From Saururus chinensis (lineage: Eukaryota; Streptophyta; Magnoliopsida; Piperales; Saururaceae): a DNA stretch of 64,000 nt. The notes below the pieces were generated by a model. It was not told the origin of the DNA. It searched no databases and saw nothing but the letters and a program-made list of their open reading frames with translations. This document shows positions 1 through 10,455 of this stretch, one piece after another. The stretch covers positions 2,232,001 to 2,296,000 of the forward strand of contig CP141148.1 in the NCBI GenBank assembly GCA_035235625.1. Reading direction: 5' to 3'. The position numbers and the translations under genes are program-made. The stretch's first letter is position 1, and each line of letters opens with the position of its first letter.

Positions 1-747
1 GTAACATGTTCTTCTCCACCATGATATACCCGTTTTATAGGATCATCTTCATTTGCAAATGGTGAAGCATAATAAGGATCTTGTCGACACTTATTTTTCA
101 AGTCTTCTTCAACTCTTCCCATTGTAAAATTCAAAGGCATCTATAATCATGTTTGGGACATACTCATTAATGCTTAAATCGATCTCACACTTTTGCTTTA
201 CACTCGCTAGGTCATCATGTATTACTTTTGAATCAACGTCAATACAGGATGTATGAGTTTCCTTCATCAAACTCTCCTCCTCTAAATGAAATAACTTATC
301 TAATTGGAGTTTATCTTCGTAACAACTAAGATTGATAATTGTGTTATATGGAACACTATAACATGTGTCATTCTCTTCCCACATTGCTCCTACACTTCCT
401 ATTTTCTCCTCCCACATTGTACTTTTTCTTCCCATCTCCTTATGCTACTTCGGCAAATTGACACTGATATTCCCATGAGTAATATTCTCTTTTCTCATTC
501 AATCTTAACTATTTCTCTTGACGGAAGCAATGGAGAGTTCCAGTATCATGTATTTCAGAACCTGGAAGGTCAATCGGAATTATAATAGGATATATAAAAC
601 TCAACTTTAATGCGTACTCTTTCTTCAACCATTTACAAACTCCATACAACATATCCAAGAGAGCATAAGTGACTTTGCATGGAACTTCAATTGTTTCTAC
701 ATTGTCGCAATTAAATTTCCTATCACTTGCATCCCAATGGATGTCCC
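1..747 (-). other. Unidentified degenerate coding-like segment, left of the duplication
   Basis: No gene is recognised. The minus strand has three short open stretches in different frames (roughly 793-509, 435-109 and 124-1) with non-simple composition, so this may be a decayed coding sequence or transposon fragment with frameshifts. Acidic and lysine-rich stretches are visible but no catalytic motif. Position 748 is where the tandem duplicated unit begins, so this stretch is single copy in the window. Confidence 0.3.
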
Positions 748-1504
748 AAACACACAACAAACCTTGTGTGTCCCTTTTCCATGCTCTTCTCATATCATAT
801 CAGTAATCCGATTTTCTACTTTTCCAGTTTTCCAGTGATCCAATGTTCCAATTTTCCAGTGTTCTAGTTTTCTAGCTACCCAGAAAATCATACCAGCATA
901 AACTAAGTAATCTCCAATATATAACCATCCCAAAATAACAATTTTCACCTTCTTCATCATCCAAAGTAACAAGAATCAATCTACTAGGCGGAAGGGAAAT
1001 AAACTACTCGGCATTCAGAGCTGGAAGATTTGAAGTACTAGAGAAAAGAAGTAGGGAAGAGGAAGTAACTAGGCAAACGAAACCACGGGGAAGAATAACC
1101 TATCCAAGAGGAAGAAGTTATACAGAAGATAAAACCACCACAAAATGAAGCCCTATGGGAGAAAAGACATTTTTTCCTAGAGTGAGCGATCAACTGTCTG
1201 GAGTTTTTTTCCTGTTGGCTTGTCATCTAATAAAGGAGAGGGTAGTTATGTCTAATTACATCACACATTTGCATGCTCCCATGTGAGTAAGTCTACTTTA
1301 ATAAATAGTAGATAGTTGATCACATTTTGGTTAATTAACGAGTCTTCTTTGGTCAAAACCTCTTAACTTTTTTCCTATTTACATAGCAAAACATACACTA
1401 TTAACTCTTAAGAAAAAGATTATTATAGGGCCCTTCGTTACAACATGTGGAATCCTTTAGTGGGGAAAATGCTATTTTAATGGTTGTTATTAGCTAATCA
1501 ATAA

Positions 1505-1690
1505 GGTGTTGGTGGGATGGCTATGATATGCTTAAGAAAGCGGAGGTCATGAATTTGAACCCCTATTCAAGTGGCCACTCACCCAAGAGATTTACCCGGT
1601 CATATGATGGATGGGCCTTCTACATGTTGGAGGGGATTGGCATAGGGATACGGTGCTCTAAAAAGTTGATCACCCTGCCCCTCATTATTA
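1505..1690 (+). repeat. Possible tRNA-derived SINE in a REM intron (copy A)
   Basis: The segment interrupts sequence that resembles intron 3 of the REM genes: the preceding 1400-1500 matches paralogous introns ('TTATTAGCT', 'GGGCCCTTC'). It has a B-box-like string (TTTGAACCCC near 1553-1562) about 40 bp after a weak A-box-like string (GATGGCTATGAT). The equivalent in copy B is 6791-6976. No target-site duplication was established, so the class is tentative. Confidence 0.35.
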
Positions 1691-2084
1691 AAGAAAATTT
1701 TATTAATAGTTATGTTATTATCCTATTTATAGGCAAATTCTCGTTAGGCTAGAATCTAAATTTGGAAAAAAAATAATCTCTTTCAAAAGTTAATAAATCT
1801 GAATTTTGTTTGGTAATTTCTATTAATAATTTTAGTTCTAGCAAAATCCTAATTTAAAATAGGTCTAGTCTCTAAATTTCCTTGGCAAAATCTTAATTGT
1901 AGCCTAATTTTAGATTCGTGCAGAATTTAATTACCGAACCAAATATTGGGCAAATCCACTTAGTTCTACCAAAATTTGAAGATTTTGTGTGCAAACAGCC
2001 CCTTACTGCACTTCCTTTGCATAAGGTTTATGTGCAGCACTTTCAATTACGACACTCATTTTGTATCCTTTGGTACTTGAGCAG

Positions 2085-2406
2085 CACATCCCTGGAAACT
2101 TTTATCATTACCTTCCCAAAAACAAGTGCAAGTTCATTCTCCAAGACCCAAATAGAAAGAATTGGGAAATATTCGTTCTTCGAGATGATAACATATCTTT
2201 TTCTCGGGGTTGGACTGCATTTTCCAGGGCTAACAATCTCAAAGTGGGTGATACTTGCATATTCGAATTCCTCGACGTAACAATGTTTAGGATCCATGTC
2301 TATCCAGTAGAAAAATGTATGGAACAGTAAAAACCAAGAGGAGGAAGAATTGGGACAATAGAACTGAAGAAGGATATTGGCTATAATAGGGTGCAACTAC
2401 AATCAG
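2085..2406 (+). pseudogene. REM gene B3 exon (second-B3 type) with premature stop, copy A
   Basis: An exon homologous to exon 4 of the REM genes follows an intact acceptor (GCAG at 2081-2084). It opens with H-I-P and carries the core of a B3 fold (K-F-I-L-Q-D-P, N-W-E, F-S-R-G-W, N-N-L-K-V-G-D-T-C-I-F-E). It is 322 nt, the 3n+1 length expected for a phase-1 end. A TAA at 2328-2330 stands where paralogues have lysine. The donor-like CAG/GTTATC at 2406 remains. Exons 5 and 6 are absent: the acceptor-like TATAG at 2496-2500 runs straight into an LTR-like element. A dead 3' end of a REM gene. Confidence 0.85.
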
Positions 2407-2493
2407 GTTATCATTGTTAAGCATTGTATGTTCTGATTTGTTGTCTCTTCTCAAAGTGCTACTTAAAATGACCGAAGAATGTTTTCTTGTTCA

Positions 2494-3710
2494 TGTATAG
2501 TGGCCGGCCAGCGGAAGCTTGATGGGAGGGGGAGGGCGCACACATCAAAAATTAAACTTTAAGATAGATCTATACAAAACATGCATCAATCTAATAACAA
2601 TTAGCAAGATAAACATGCATCCATTCAAATCAGCCAAAAAGGACTATAGTATAAAGGAAAGAAGACAAACTGACCTGGGCTCTTTCAGCCCTAGCGTGCC
2701 CTCCTCATATAGATCTAGCACGCCAAACAAGAGATCTAATCAAATAGAGGATAGTAGAGTACCTTATGTGTAGATCCCTCACAACCTTGCTTGGTTGAAG
2801 GAAATTCACAGCAAGATTACCCCCTTGAACCAGCCACCATGGCCTAATCTTGGAGAGGATGAATATCCCTTGATCAGCCCACCAAAGTCACCTTGGAGAG
2901 GGGAGAAAGAGGGCGGCCAGCAGCAAGTAAATCCTTGCTTGAGCAGGCCACACCAAGAGAACAAGGGAGAGAGAGGAGGGGGGGCGTCCAATTGGGAAGA
3001 GAGAATATCCAAAGGGGTGGGGCGTCCCTTCCTTATAGCATTAGAGCATATTCTTTCTTTTATTCTCTCCCATAATTACTCCCCTACATTTCATATTTAG
3101 GCGGGTCTTAAATTAGCTATTCTTTAATGGGTTTTTTATGTGGGCTGATTCAAATTGGGCCTACTTGCATAACTCCTTCCGGTTTCATTAGAGGGTCTAA
3201 CACAATGGGAGCTGACTCGGTTCCCACAGAGCCCGCAGAGGCCTAAACCCCCTGCATACGGCTAAGCCCGCAATAGGGTCAACCCCTCACATATCACGGG
3301 TCCCACCCTCGATACCTAATTCGCGTGTCTGGGCCCCACAATGTGTAAATGCACACTTAGATGTATGTCTAGTGTACATGTGTGACATATGTGGGTCCCA
3401 CTTGAATTGTGTAACGAAGGCACATGTGGGGTCAGTGCGACCGCTCCCACCACCCTTGGACCCCATGGCCCATACCGGTTCACCATATATGTTTGGCCTG
3501 ATTGTATGATGTCTAGTGCTGCTTTCAATGCGGGCTAATGAACTTGAGGCCTTGGCCATCATATTATAGCTCCTTACCATGATTTGACCGCTAGAGGCTC
3601 CAACTCACTAGCTAGCAGTGACTAGATTTTTCTTAATTTACCAAATTTTAACTATACCTGGCCTAATGTAACTCAGCATGTTGCGTCTCACTAGGATTAG
3701 GGGTGCTACA
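2494..3710. mobile_element. LTR-like insertion replacing the last exons of a REM gene (copy A)
   Basis: The sequence turns abruptly from REM intron 4 into an unrelated block starting TGTATAGTGGCC (or TGGCC at 2501) and ending in GGGTGCTACA at 3701-3710, the TG...CA form of a plant LTR. It resembles the block at 40686-42027: both begin TGTAYAGTGGC...CCAGCGGAAG and share a TGTAGATCCCTCACAA motif and the phrase around 'GGGTC(T/G)A...CAC'. No matching 5-bp target duplication was found, so the boundaries are approximate. Open frames inside it are not gene-like. Confidence 0.5.
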
Positions 3711-4260
3711 GTAAGGTTGAAAGCTCAACTCGGCTCGAGTTTGACTTGACTCAACTCACGTTCAAACTCAAATATCCATGTGTCCAGCTCAGCTTGACTC
3801 AAAGCTTGATAAAACCTTGAACTCACATTAAGTGCATTATTTTTTCAAATATATACATGCATATATTACACATTATATTTAGATTTTACGTCTATGAAGT
3901 TTTAACTATTTTTATGAAATATATTATTTTTACTTTTTTATGTACAATTATATGAGGCTTTTTGTTAAATGAATTATATAATGTCATATAAGATCTAGAA
4001 TTATTTTTTTATGAAACTTTGCTCCTTTCGTCATATATTAATAGTCTAAATTAAAATCAAAATCAACATAGACAAGTTCATTTGATTTTCTAACCTGACC
4101 AGTTACTAATTATATTTATTTTAATAAAAAAAATTTAAATATATTTAAGTTATCAATTATAAAACTAAATAATAATTATAAGACATAATAATTCGACTCA
4201 GCTCGAACTCAATTTGAACTCTACTCGAACTCGAAAACAAAAATGAAGTTTCAAGCTGAG
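3711..4260. repeat. AT-rich repeat with CTCGA-type ends
   Basis: An AT-rich core (about 3840-4190) is bounded by segments rich in CTCAACTCG/CTCGAACTCG words (3725-3765 and 4193-4232), which are partly inverted relative to each other. This suggests a non-autonomous DNA element. The copy B counterpart is about 9031-9520. No target duplication was verified. Confidence 0.3.
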
Positions 4261-4606
4261 GCTTAAATATGCTAAAAACACCACTAACCGAGAGATGTAG
4301 AATGTATACATACATTTGAGCAGGCATGCTAAGCCCATCCCATCACAATAGGATGTAAGTAATGTTTTAAAAGCCATATGAAGGGAATCTGACAAGCTAC
4401 GGTTGGAGTTGTGGGCGGCGCGGTAAAGAACAAAGACGGCTTCCTAAGATCATTGTTTTGGGCAGGTATACATTCATCGATCTTTTTCCATGGATTGTAG
4501 ATTTGTAGTACATACCAATCGAAAAGAGTATAGATCCTCAAGGCGCTAACGACCAACAGACATTCAAAAACACTGTCAAAAAGCAGCAGAAAATCCAGCA
4601 AGGAGC

Positions 4607-5021
4607 ACGTCTATGACCAGGGGATTATGAATCGATCGTTGTTATGTTTAACCACAACAAATCCAATAATTTTTCCAAAATAGATTTCCTTTAGGCGGAA
4701 AAGTTTTATTAAAATTATTTGTTTATGCTTAAATACATATCAACCCAACTACTCTAAACTTTATTAAAATTAAAAAGAATATTATTTTACAGGAAGTGTT
4801 TTCTATGCTCCGCACGTCTATGACCAGGGGATTATGAATCGATCGTTGTTATGTTTAACCACAACAAATCCAATAATTTTTCCAAAATAGATTTCCTTTA
4901 GGCGGAAAAGTTTTATTAAAATTATTTGTTTATGCTTAAATACATATCAACCCAACTACTCTAAACTTTATTAAAATTAAAAATAATATTATTTTATAGG
5001 AAGTGTTTTTTTATGCTCCGC
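4607..5021 (+). repeat. 207-bp direct tandem duplication in the promoter of copy A
   Basis: 4607-4813 is repeated at 4814-5021 with one indel and a few substitutions. Both units begin ACGTCTATGACC and end ATGCTCCGC. Copy B has a single unit starting near 9855. The event therefore happened in copy A after the larger duplication, or B lost one unit. Confidence 0.9.
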
Positions 5022-5217
5022 TCTGTGATGACAGTGAGCCGAGCTTAAAAATGCCCGGAAAGTGTTCAATTTCAAGATCGATGGTGTATATATTAACATA
5101 AGTTAATATGTATAATACTCATACTAACCTACGCTAATATGTGCACTATAGATCTTAAAATCGGACGATTCTCGAGCGTTTTTTACGTTCGGCTCACATT
5201 AAAGGTGAAAAACGCTT
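5001..5217. mobile_element. Foldback MITE, family M (copy A)
   Basis: Terminal inverted repeats: the left end AAGTGTTTTT...GTGAGCCGAGCTTAAAAA is mirrored by the right end, whose reverse complement reads AAGCGTTTTTCACC...GTGAGCCGAACGTAAAAAA. The core has a second, AT-rich symmetry around 'ATTAACATAAGTTAAT'. The same family is seen at 10041-10257, 14046-14248, 35342-35489, 40234-40361, 49989-50095 (half) and 58755-58978. It lies 200 bp upstream of the exon 1 start codon. Confidence 0.75.
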
Positions 5218-5415
5218 CTCATCTTATACGGGCAGTTTAGTGTAGACCAATTCGACATGTTTATGACTTTATGCACCTGGGCACTCAGCCTCTACCTAGG
5301 CAAGAATATTGTGAACAAAGTGGGACAGGAGAGTGAAGAGCAGCTAAGTGCTCACGATTCTTCTGCTCCTCTCTACTTCTCTACTGGGAAATTGACCGAA
5401 CTTGCAAGAACGGTG

Positions 5416-5493
5416 ATGGAAGGTTAGAAAAGGGTTGTGACAAGGAAGCCACATTTCTTCAAAATCTTGCTGGGCGATTTCTCGGACCGCCTC
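5416..5493 (+). pseudogene. REM first exon with nonsense codon (copy A)
   Basis: Nearly identical to exon 1 of REM gene 1 (10456-10533): ATG-GAA-GGT, then TAG at 5425-5427 where gene 1 has CAG, then the K-P-H-F-F-K-I-L-L strand of a B3 domain and a donor GTAAGC at 5494. The next REM exon downstream is the B3 pseudo-exon in copy B (7415), which comes from a different gene. Any transcript started here would therefore be a chimera, stopped at codon 4 and facing a broken acceptor. The 5' leader from about 5260 is unchanged, so transcription is still possible. Confidence 0.85.
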
Positions 5494-6790
5494 GTAAGCT
5501 TTCCCCTTCTCTCCACCGAGATCCCTCCATGAATTTATGGAGTAAAGAATGCTTCGTTTCTTCTCTATTTTTATTTTGTATTGCCTGGTTTGATTGAAGT
5601 CTGTCAACTGCAAGTGTTACAGTTTTCTACTTCAGGATTTTGGTTGGCTATTTTTCATCGCATCTAGAAAAACAGTTTGGACTATTGATATTAGAATTGA
5701 TGCCAGAAGGACTTTGATTTTCTAAATGGGGTTTTTAAGAATTGATATAAGAAGGGAGTAGTTCAAACATTATACTTCTTAAGGACTGCACATTGTGATA
5801 TTCTGTCAAAATCATCAAAAGAACGGGCTATATTTGCAAATGGATATGGGAAAATGCATGTACATATATTTCTGTATTTACATGAAGGACGATTAGGAAT
5901 GTTGCTAAATGGGGTTGTCATTGAATTGAGATTATTGGGAGGAAGTTGATTTCAATGCCTTATGAGGAATGCATAGTGATGTTCTTTCAAACCATCGCAG
6001 GAGCATTCTTTACTCGTAAATGGTCCGCGGTAAACACACAACAAACCTTGTGTGTCCCTTTTCCATGCTCTTCTCATATCATATCAGTAATCTGATTTTC
6101 TACTTTTCTAGTTTTCCATTGATCTAATGTTCCAATTTTCCAGTGTTCTAGTTTTCTAGCTACCCAGAAAATCATACTAGCATAAACTAAGTAATCTCCA
6201 ATATATAACCAACCAAAAATAATAATTTTCACCTTCTTCATCATCCAAAGTAACAAGAATCAATCTACTGGGTGGGAGGGAAATAAACTAGTCGGTATTC
6301 AGAGCTGGAAGATTTGTAGTACTGGAGAAAAGAAGTAGGGAAGAGGAAGTAACTAGGCAAACGAAACCACGGGGAAGAATAACCTATCCAGGAGGAAGAT
6401 GCTATACGGAAGATAAAACCACCACAAAATGAAGTCCTATGGGAGAAAATACATCTTTTTCCTAGAGTGAGTGACCAACTGTCTTAGAGTTTTTTTCTTG
6501 TTGGCTTGTCATATAATAAAGAAGAGGGTAGTTATGTCAAATTATATCACATGTTTGCATGCTCCCATGTGAGTAAGTCTACTTTAATAAATAGTAGATA
6601 GTTGATCACATTTTGGTTAATTGACGAGTCTACTTTGGTCAAAACCTCTTAACTTTTTTCCTATTTACATAGCAAAACATACACTATTAACTCTTAAGAA
6701 AAAGATTACTATAGGACCCTTCGTTACAACATGTGGAATCCTTTAGTGGGGAAAATGCTATTTTAATGGTTGTTATTAGCTAATCAATAA

Positions 6791-6976
6791 GGTGTTGGTG
6801 GGATGGCTATGATATGCTTAAGAAAGTGGAGGTCATGAATTTGAACCCCTATTCAAGTGGCCACTCACCCAAGAGATTTACCCGGTCATATGATGGGTGG
6901 GCCTTCTACGTGCTGGAGGGGATTGGCATAGGGATACGATGCTCTAAAAAGTTGATCACCCTGCCCCTCATTATTA
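6791..6976 (+). repeat. Possible tRNA-derived SINE (copy B)
   Basis: Counterpart of 1505-1690, carried along by the segmental duplication. It keeps the B-box-like TTTGAACCCC. Confidence 0.35.
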
Positions 6977-7271
6977 AAGAAATTTTTATTAATTGTTATG
7001 TTATTATCCTATTTATAGGCAAATTCTCATTAGGCTAGAATCAAAATTCGGGAAAAAAATAATCCCTTTCAAAAGTTAATAAATCTGAATTTTGTTTGGT
7101 AATTTCTATTAATAATTTTAATTCTAGCAAAATCCTAATTTAAAATAGGTATAGTCTCTAAATTTCCTTGGCAAAATCTTAATTGTAGCCTAATTTTAGG
7201 TTGGTACAAAATTTAATTACCAAACCAAATATTGGGTAAATCCACTTAGTTCTACCAAAATTTGAAGATTT

Positions 7272-7331
7272 TGTGTGCAAACAGCCCCTTGCTACACTTT
7301 CTGTGTGCAAACAGCCCCTTGCTACACTTTC
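7272..7331 (+). repeat. 30-bp tandem repeat, two units, only in copy B
   Basis: 7272-7301 and 7302-7331 both read TGTGTGCAAACAGCCCCTTG followed by CTACACTTTC. The duplicate block in copy A (about 1988-2017) has one unit. It is followed by shorter slippage of CTTTGCAT. It lies in the polypyrimidine region before the B3 pseudo-exon. Confidence 0.9.
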
Positions 7332-7414
7332 TTTGCATACACTTTCTTTGCATAAGCTTTCTGTGCAGCACTTTCAATTACTGCACTCATTTTTATCCTC
7401 TGGTACTTGAGCAA

Positions 7415-7736
7415 CACATCCCTGGAAACTTTTATCGTTACCTTCCCAAAAACAAGTGCAAGTTCATTCTCCAGGACCCAAATAGAAAGAATTGGGAAAT
7501 ATTCGTTCTTCGAGATGATAACATTTCTTTTTCTCGGGGTTGGACTGCATTTTCCAGGGCTAACAATCTCAAAGTGGGTGATACTTGCATATTCGAACTC
7601 CTGGACATAACAATGTTTAGGATTCATGTCTATCCAGTAGAAAAATGTATGGAACAGTAAAAACCAAGAGGAGGAAGAATTGGGACAATAGAACTGAAGA
7701 AGGATATTGGCTATAACACGGTGCAACTACAATCAA
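7415..7736 (+). pseudogene. REM B3 exon with lost splice sites and stop, copy B
   Basis: Same exon as 2085-2406, again with an in-frame TAA (7658-7660). Here the acceptor AG has become AA (GCAA at 7411-7414), and the last base before the former donor is A instead of G (CAA/GTTA at 7736). The B3 core is otherwise well kept (N-N-L-K-V-G-D-T-C-I-F-E-L-L). It is followed at 7824-7831 by the copy B LTR-like insertion. It cannot contribute a normal exon. Confidence 0.85.
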
Positions 7737-7823
7737 GTTATCATTGTTAAGAATTGTATGTTTTGATTTGTTGTCTCTTCTCAAAGTGCTACTTAAAATG
7801 ACTGAAGAATGTTTTCTTGTTCA

Positions 7824-9030
7824 TGTATAGTGGCCGGCCAGCGGAAGCTTGATGGGAGGGGGAGGGCGCACACATCAAAAATCAAACTTTAAGATAGATC
7901 TACACAAAACATGCATCAATCTAATAACAGTTAGCAAGATAAACATGCATCCATTCAAATTAGCCAAAAAGGACTATAGTATAAAGGAAAGAAGACAAGC
8001 TGACCTGGGCTCTTTCAGCCCTAGCACACCCTCATATAGATCTAGCACGCCAAACAAGAGATCTAATCAAATAGAGGATAGTAGAGTACCTTATGTGTAG
8101 ATCCCTCACAACCTTGCTTGGTTGAAGGAAATTCACAGCAAGATCACCCCCTTAAACCAACCACCACATCCTAATCTTGGAGAGGATGAATCTCCCTTGA
8201 TCAACCCTCCAAAGTCACCTTGGAGAGGGGAGAAGGAGGGCGGCCAGCAGCAAGCAAATCCTTGCTTGAGCAGGCCACACCAAGAGAACAAGGGAGAGAG
8301 AGGAGGGGGGGCGTCCAATTGGGAAGAGAGAATATCCAAAGGGGTGGGGCGTCCCTTCCTTATAGCATTAAAGCATATTCTCTCTTTTATTCTCTCCCAT
8401 AATTACTCCCCTACATTTCATATTTAGGCGGGTCTTAAATTAGCTATTCTTTAATAGGCTTTTTATGTGGGCTGGTTCAAATTAGCCCTACTTGCATAAA
8501 TCCTTCCCGTTTCACTAAAGGGTCTAACACAACTGGAGCCAGCTCTGTTCCCACAGAGCCTGCGGAGGCCTAAACCCCCTGCACACTACCAAGCCCGCAA
8601 TAGGGTCAATCCCTCACTTATCACGGGTCCCACCCTCAACACCTAATTTGTGTGTCTGGGCCCCACAATGTGTAAATGCACGCCTAGATGTATGTTTAGT
8701 ATACATGCGTGACATATGTGGGTCCCACTCGAATTATGTATAACAAATGCATATGTAGGGTCAGCGCGACCGCCCCCACCACCCTTGGACCCCATAGCCC
8801 GTACCGGTTTACCATATATGTTTGGCCTGATTGTATGATGTCTAGTGCTGCTTTCAACGCAGGCTAGTGAACTCGAGGCCTTGGCCATCATATTATAGCT
8901 TCCGGCCATGATTCGACCGCTAGAGGCTCCAACTCACTAGCTAGCAGTGACTAGATTTTTTTAAATTTACCAAATTTTAACTATACCTGACCTAATGTAA
9001 CTCAGCATGTTGCGTCTTACTAGGATTAGG
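7824..9030. mobile_element. LTR-like insertion (copy B)
   Basis: Counterpart of 2494-3710. Many differences from copy A are C/T or G/A changes, as expected of a methylated, silenced repeat. The terminal GTGCTACA seen in copy A is missing because the deletion of about 70 bp in copy B removes it. Confidence 0.5.
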
Positions 9031-10040
9031 GGCCAGCTCAGCTTGACTCAAAGCTTGATAAAACCTTAAACTCACTTTAAGTGCATTATTTTTTCAAATA
9101 TACACATGCATATATTACACATTATATTTAGATGTTATGTCTCTTAAGTTTTAACTATTTTTATAAAATATATCATTTTTACTTTTTTATGTATAATTAT
9201 ATGAGGCATTTTGTTAAATGAATTATATAATATGTCATATAAGATCTAGAATTATTTTTTTATAAAACTTTGCTCCTTTCGTCATATATTAATAGTCTAA
9301 ATTAAATCAAAATCAACATAGACAAGTTCATTTGATTTTCTAACCTGACCAGTTACTAATTATATTTATTTTAATAATTTTTCTCTAAATATATTTAAGT
9401 TATCAATTATAAAACTAAATAATAATTATAAGATATAGTAATTCGACTCGACTCGAACTCAATTTGAACTCTACTCGAACTCGAAAACAAAAATGAAGTT
9501 TCAAGTTGAAGCTTAAATATTCTAAAAACACCACTAACCCGAGAGATGTAGAATGTATACATACATTTGAGCAGGCATGCTAAGCCCATCACAATAGAAT
9601 GTAAGTAATGTTTTAAAAGCCATCTGAAGGGAATCTGACAAGCTACGGTTGGAGTTGTGGGCGGCGCAGTAAAGAACAAAGACGGCCTCCTAAGATCACT
9701 GTTTTGGGCAGGTATACATTCATCGATCTTTTTCCATGGATTGTAGATTTGTAGTACATACCAATCAAAAAAGAGTATAGATCCTAAAGGCGCTAATGAC
9801 CAACAGACATTCAAAAACACTGTCAGAAAGCAGCAGAAAATCCAGCAGGGACGCACGTCTATGACCAGGGGATTATGAATCGGTCGTTGTTATGTTTAAC
9901 CACAACAAATCCAATAATTTTTCCAAAATAGATTTCCTTTCTGCAGAAAAGTTTTATCGAAATTATTTGTTTATGCTTAAATACATATTAACCTACTACT
10001 GTAAACTTTATTAAAATTAAAAATAATATTATTTTATAGG

Positions 10041-10257
10041 AAGTGTTTTTTTATGCTCCGCTCTGTGATGACACTGAGCCGAGCTTAAAAATGCCCGGAA
10101 AGTGTTCAATTTCAAGATCGATGGTGTATATATTAACATAAGTTAATATGTATAATACTCATACTAACCTACGCTAATATGTGCACTATAGATCTTAAAA
10201 TCGGACGATTCTCGAGCGTTTTTTACGTTCGGCTCACATTAAATGTGAAAAACGCTT
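10041..10257. mobile_element. Foldback MITE, family M (copy B, in the promoter of REM gene 1)
   Basis: Counterpart of 5001-5217, with only two or three differences. It ends about 200 bp before the gene 1 start codon, so it is probably part of the promoter or close to the transcription start. Confidence 0.75.
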
Positions 10258-10455
10258 CTCATCTTATACGGGCAGTTTAGTGTAGACCAATTCGACATGT
10301 TTATGACTTTATGCACCTGGGCACTCAGCCTCTACCTAGGCAAGAATATTGTAAACAAAGTGGGACAGGAGAGTGAAGAGCAGCTAAGTACTCACGATTC
10401 TTCTGCTCCTCTCTACTTCTCTACTGGGAAATTGACCGAACTTGCGAGAACGGTG

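Larger units (their letters stand above)
748..6031 (+). repeat. Tandem segmental duplication, copy A (5284 bp)
   Basis: This segment matches 6032-11071 from end to end. Copy A starts at the AAACA at 748-752. The junction with copy B is the AAACA at 6032-6036, and the right outer edge is AAACA at 11072-11076. Left of 748 and right of 11071 the flanks are unique. It holds a truncated REM gene end, an LTR-like insertion, a MITE and a REM first exon. Copy A is longer than B mainly because of an internal 207-bp duplication (4607-5021) and a segment of about 70 bp near 3704-3775 that B lacks. Confidence 0.95.

Noticed and set aside
2519-3580. Several open frames of 60-101 codons on both strands, repeated at 7849-8909
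   Set aside because: They lie in the LTR-like insertion, overlap each other in many frames and have low-complexity purine-rich composition; they are not conserved as protein between the two copies.
9407-9856. 149-codon open frame on the minus strand (Trp/Cys-rich)
   Set aside because: The corresponding copy A region is broken by changes, no domain is recognised, and it lies in the promoter side of a REM unit.
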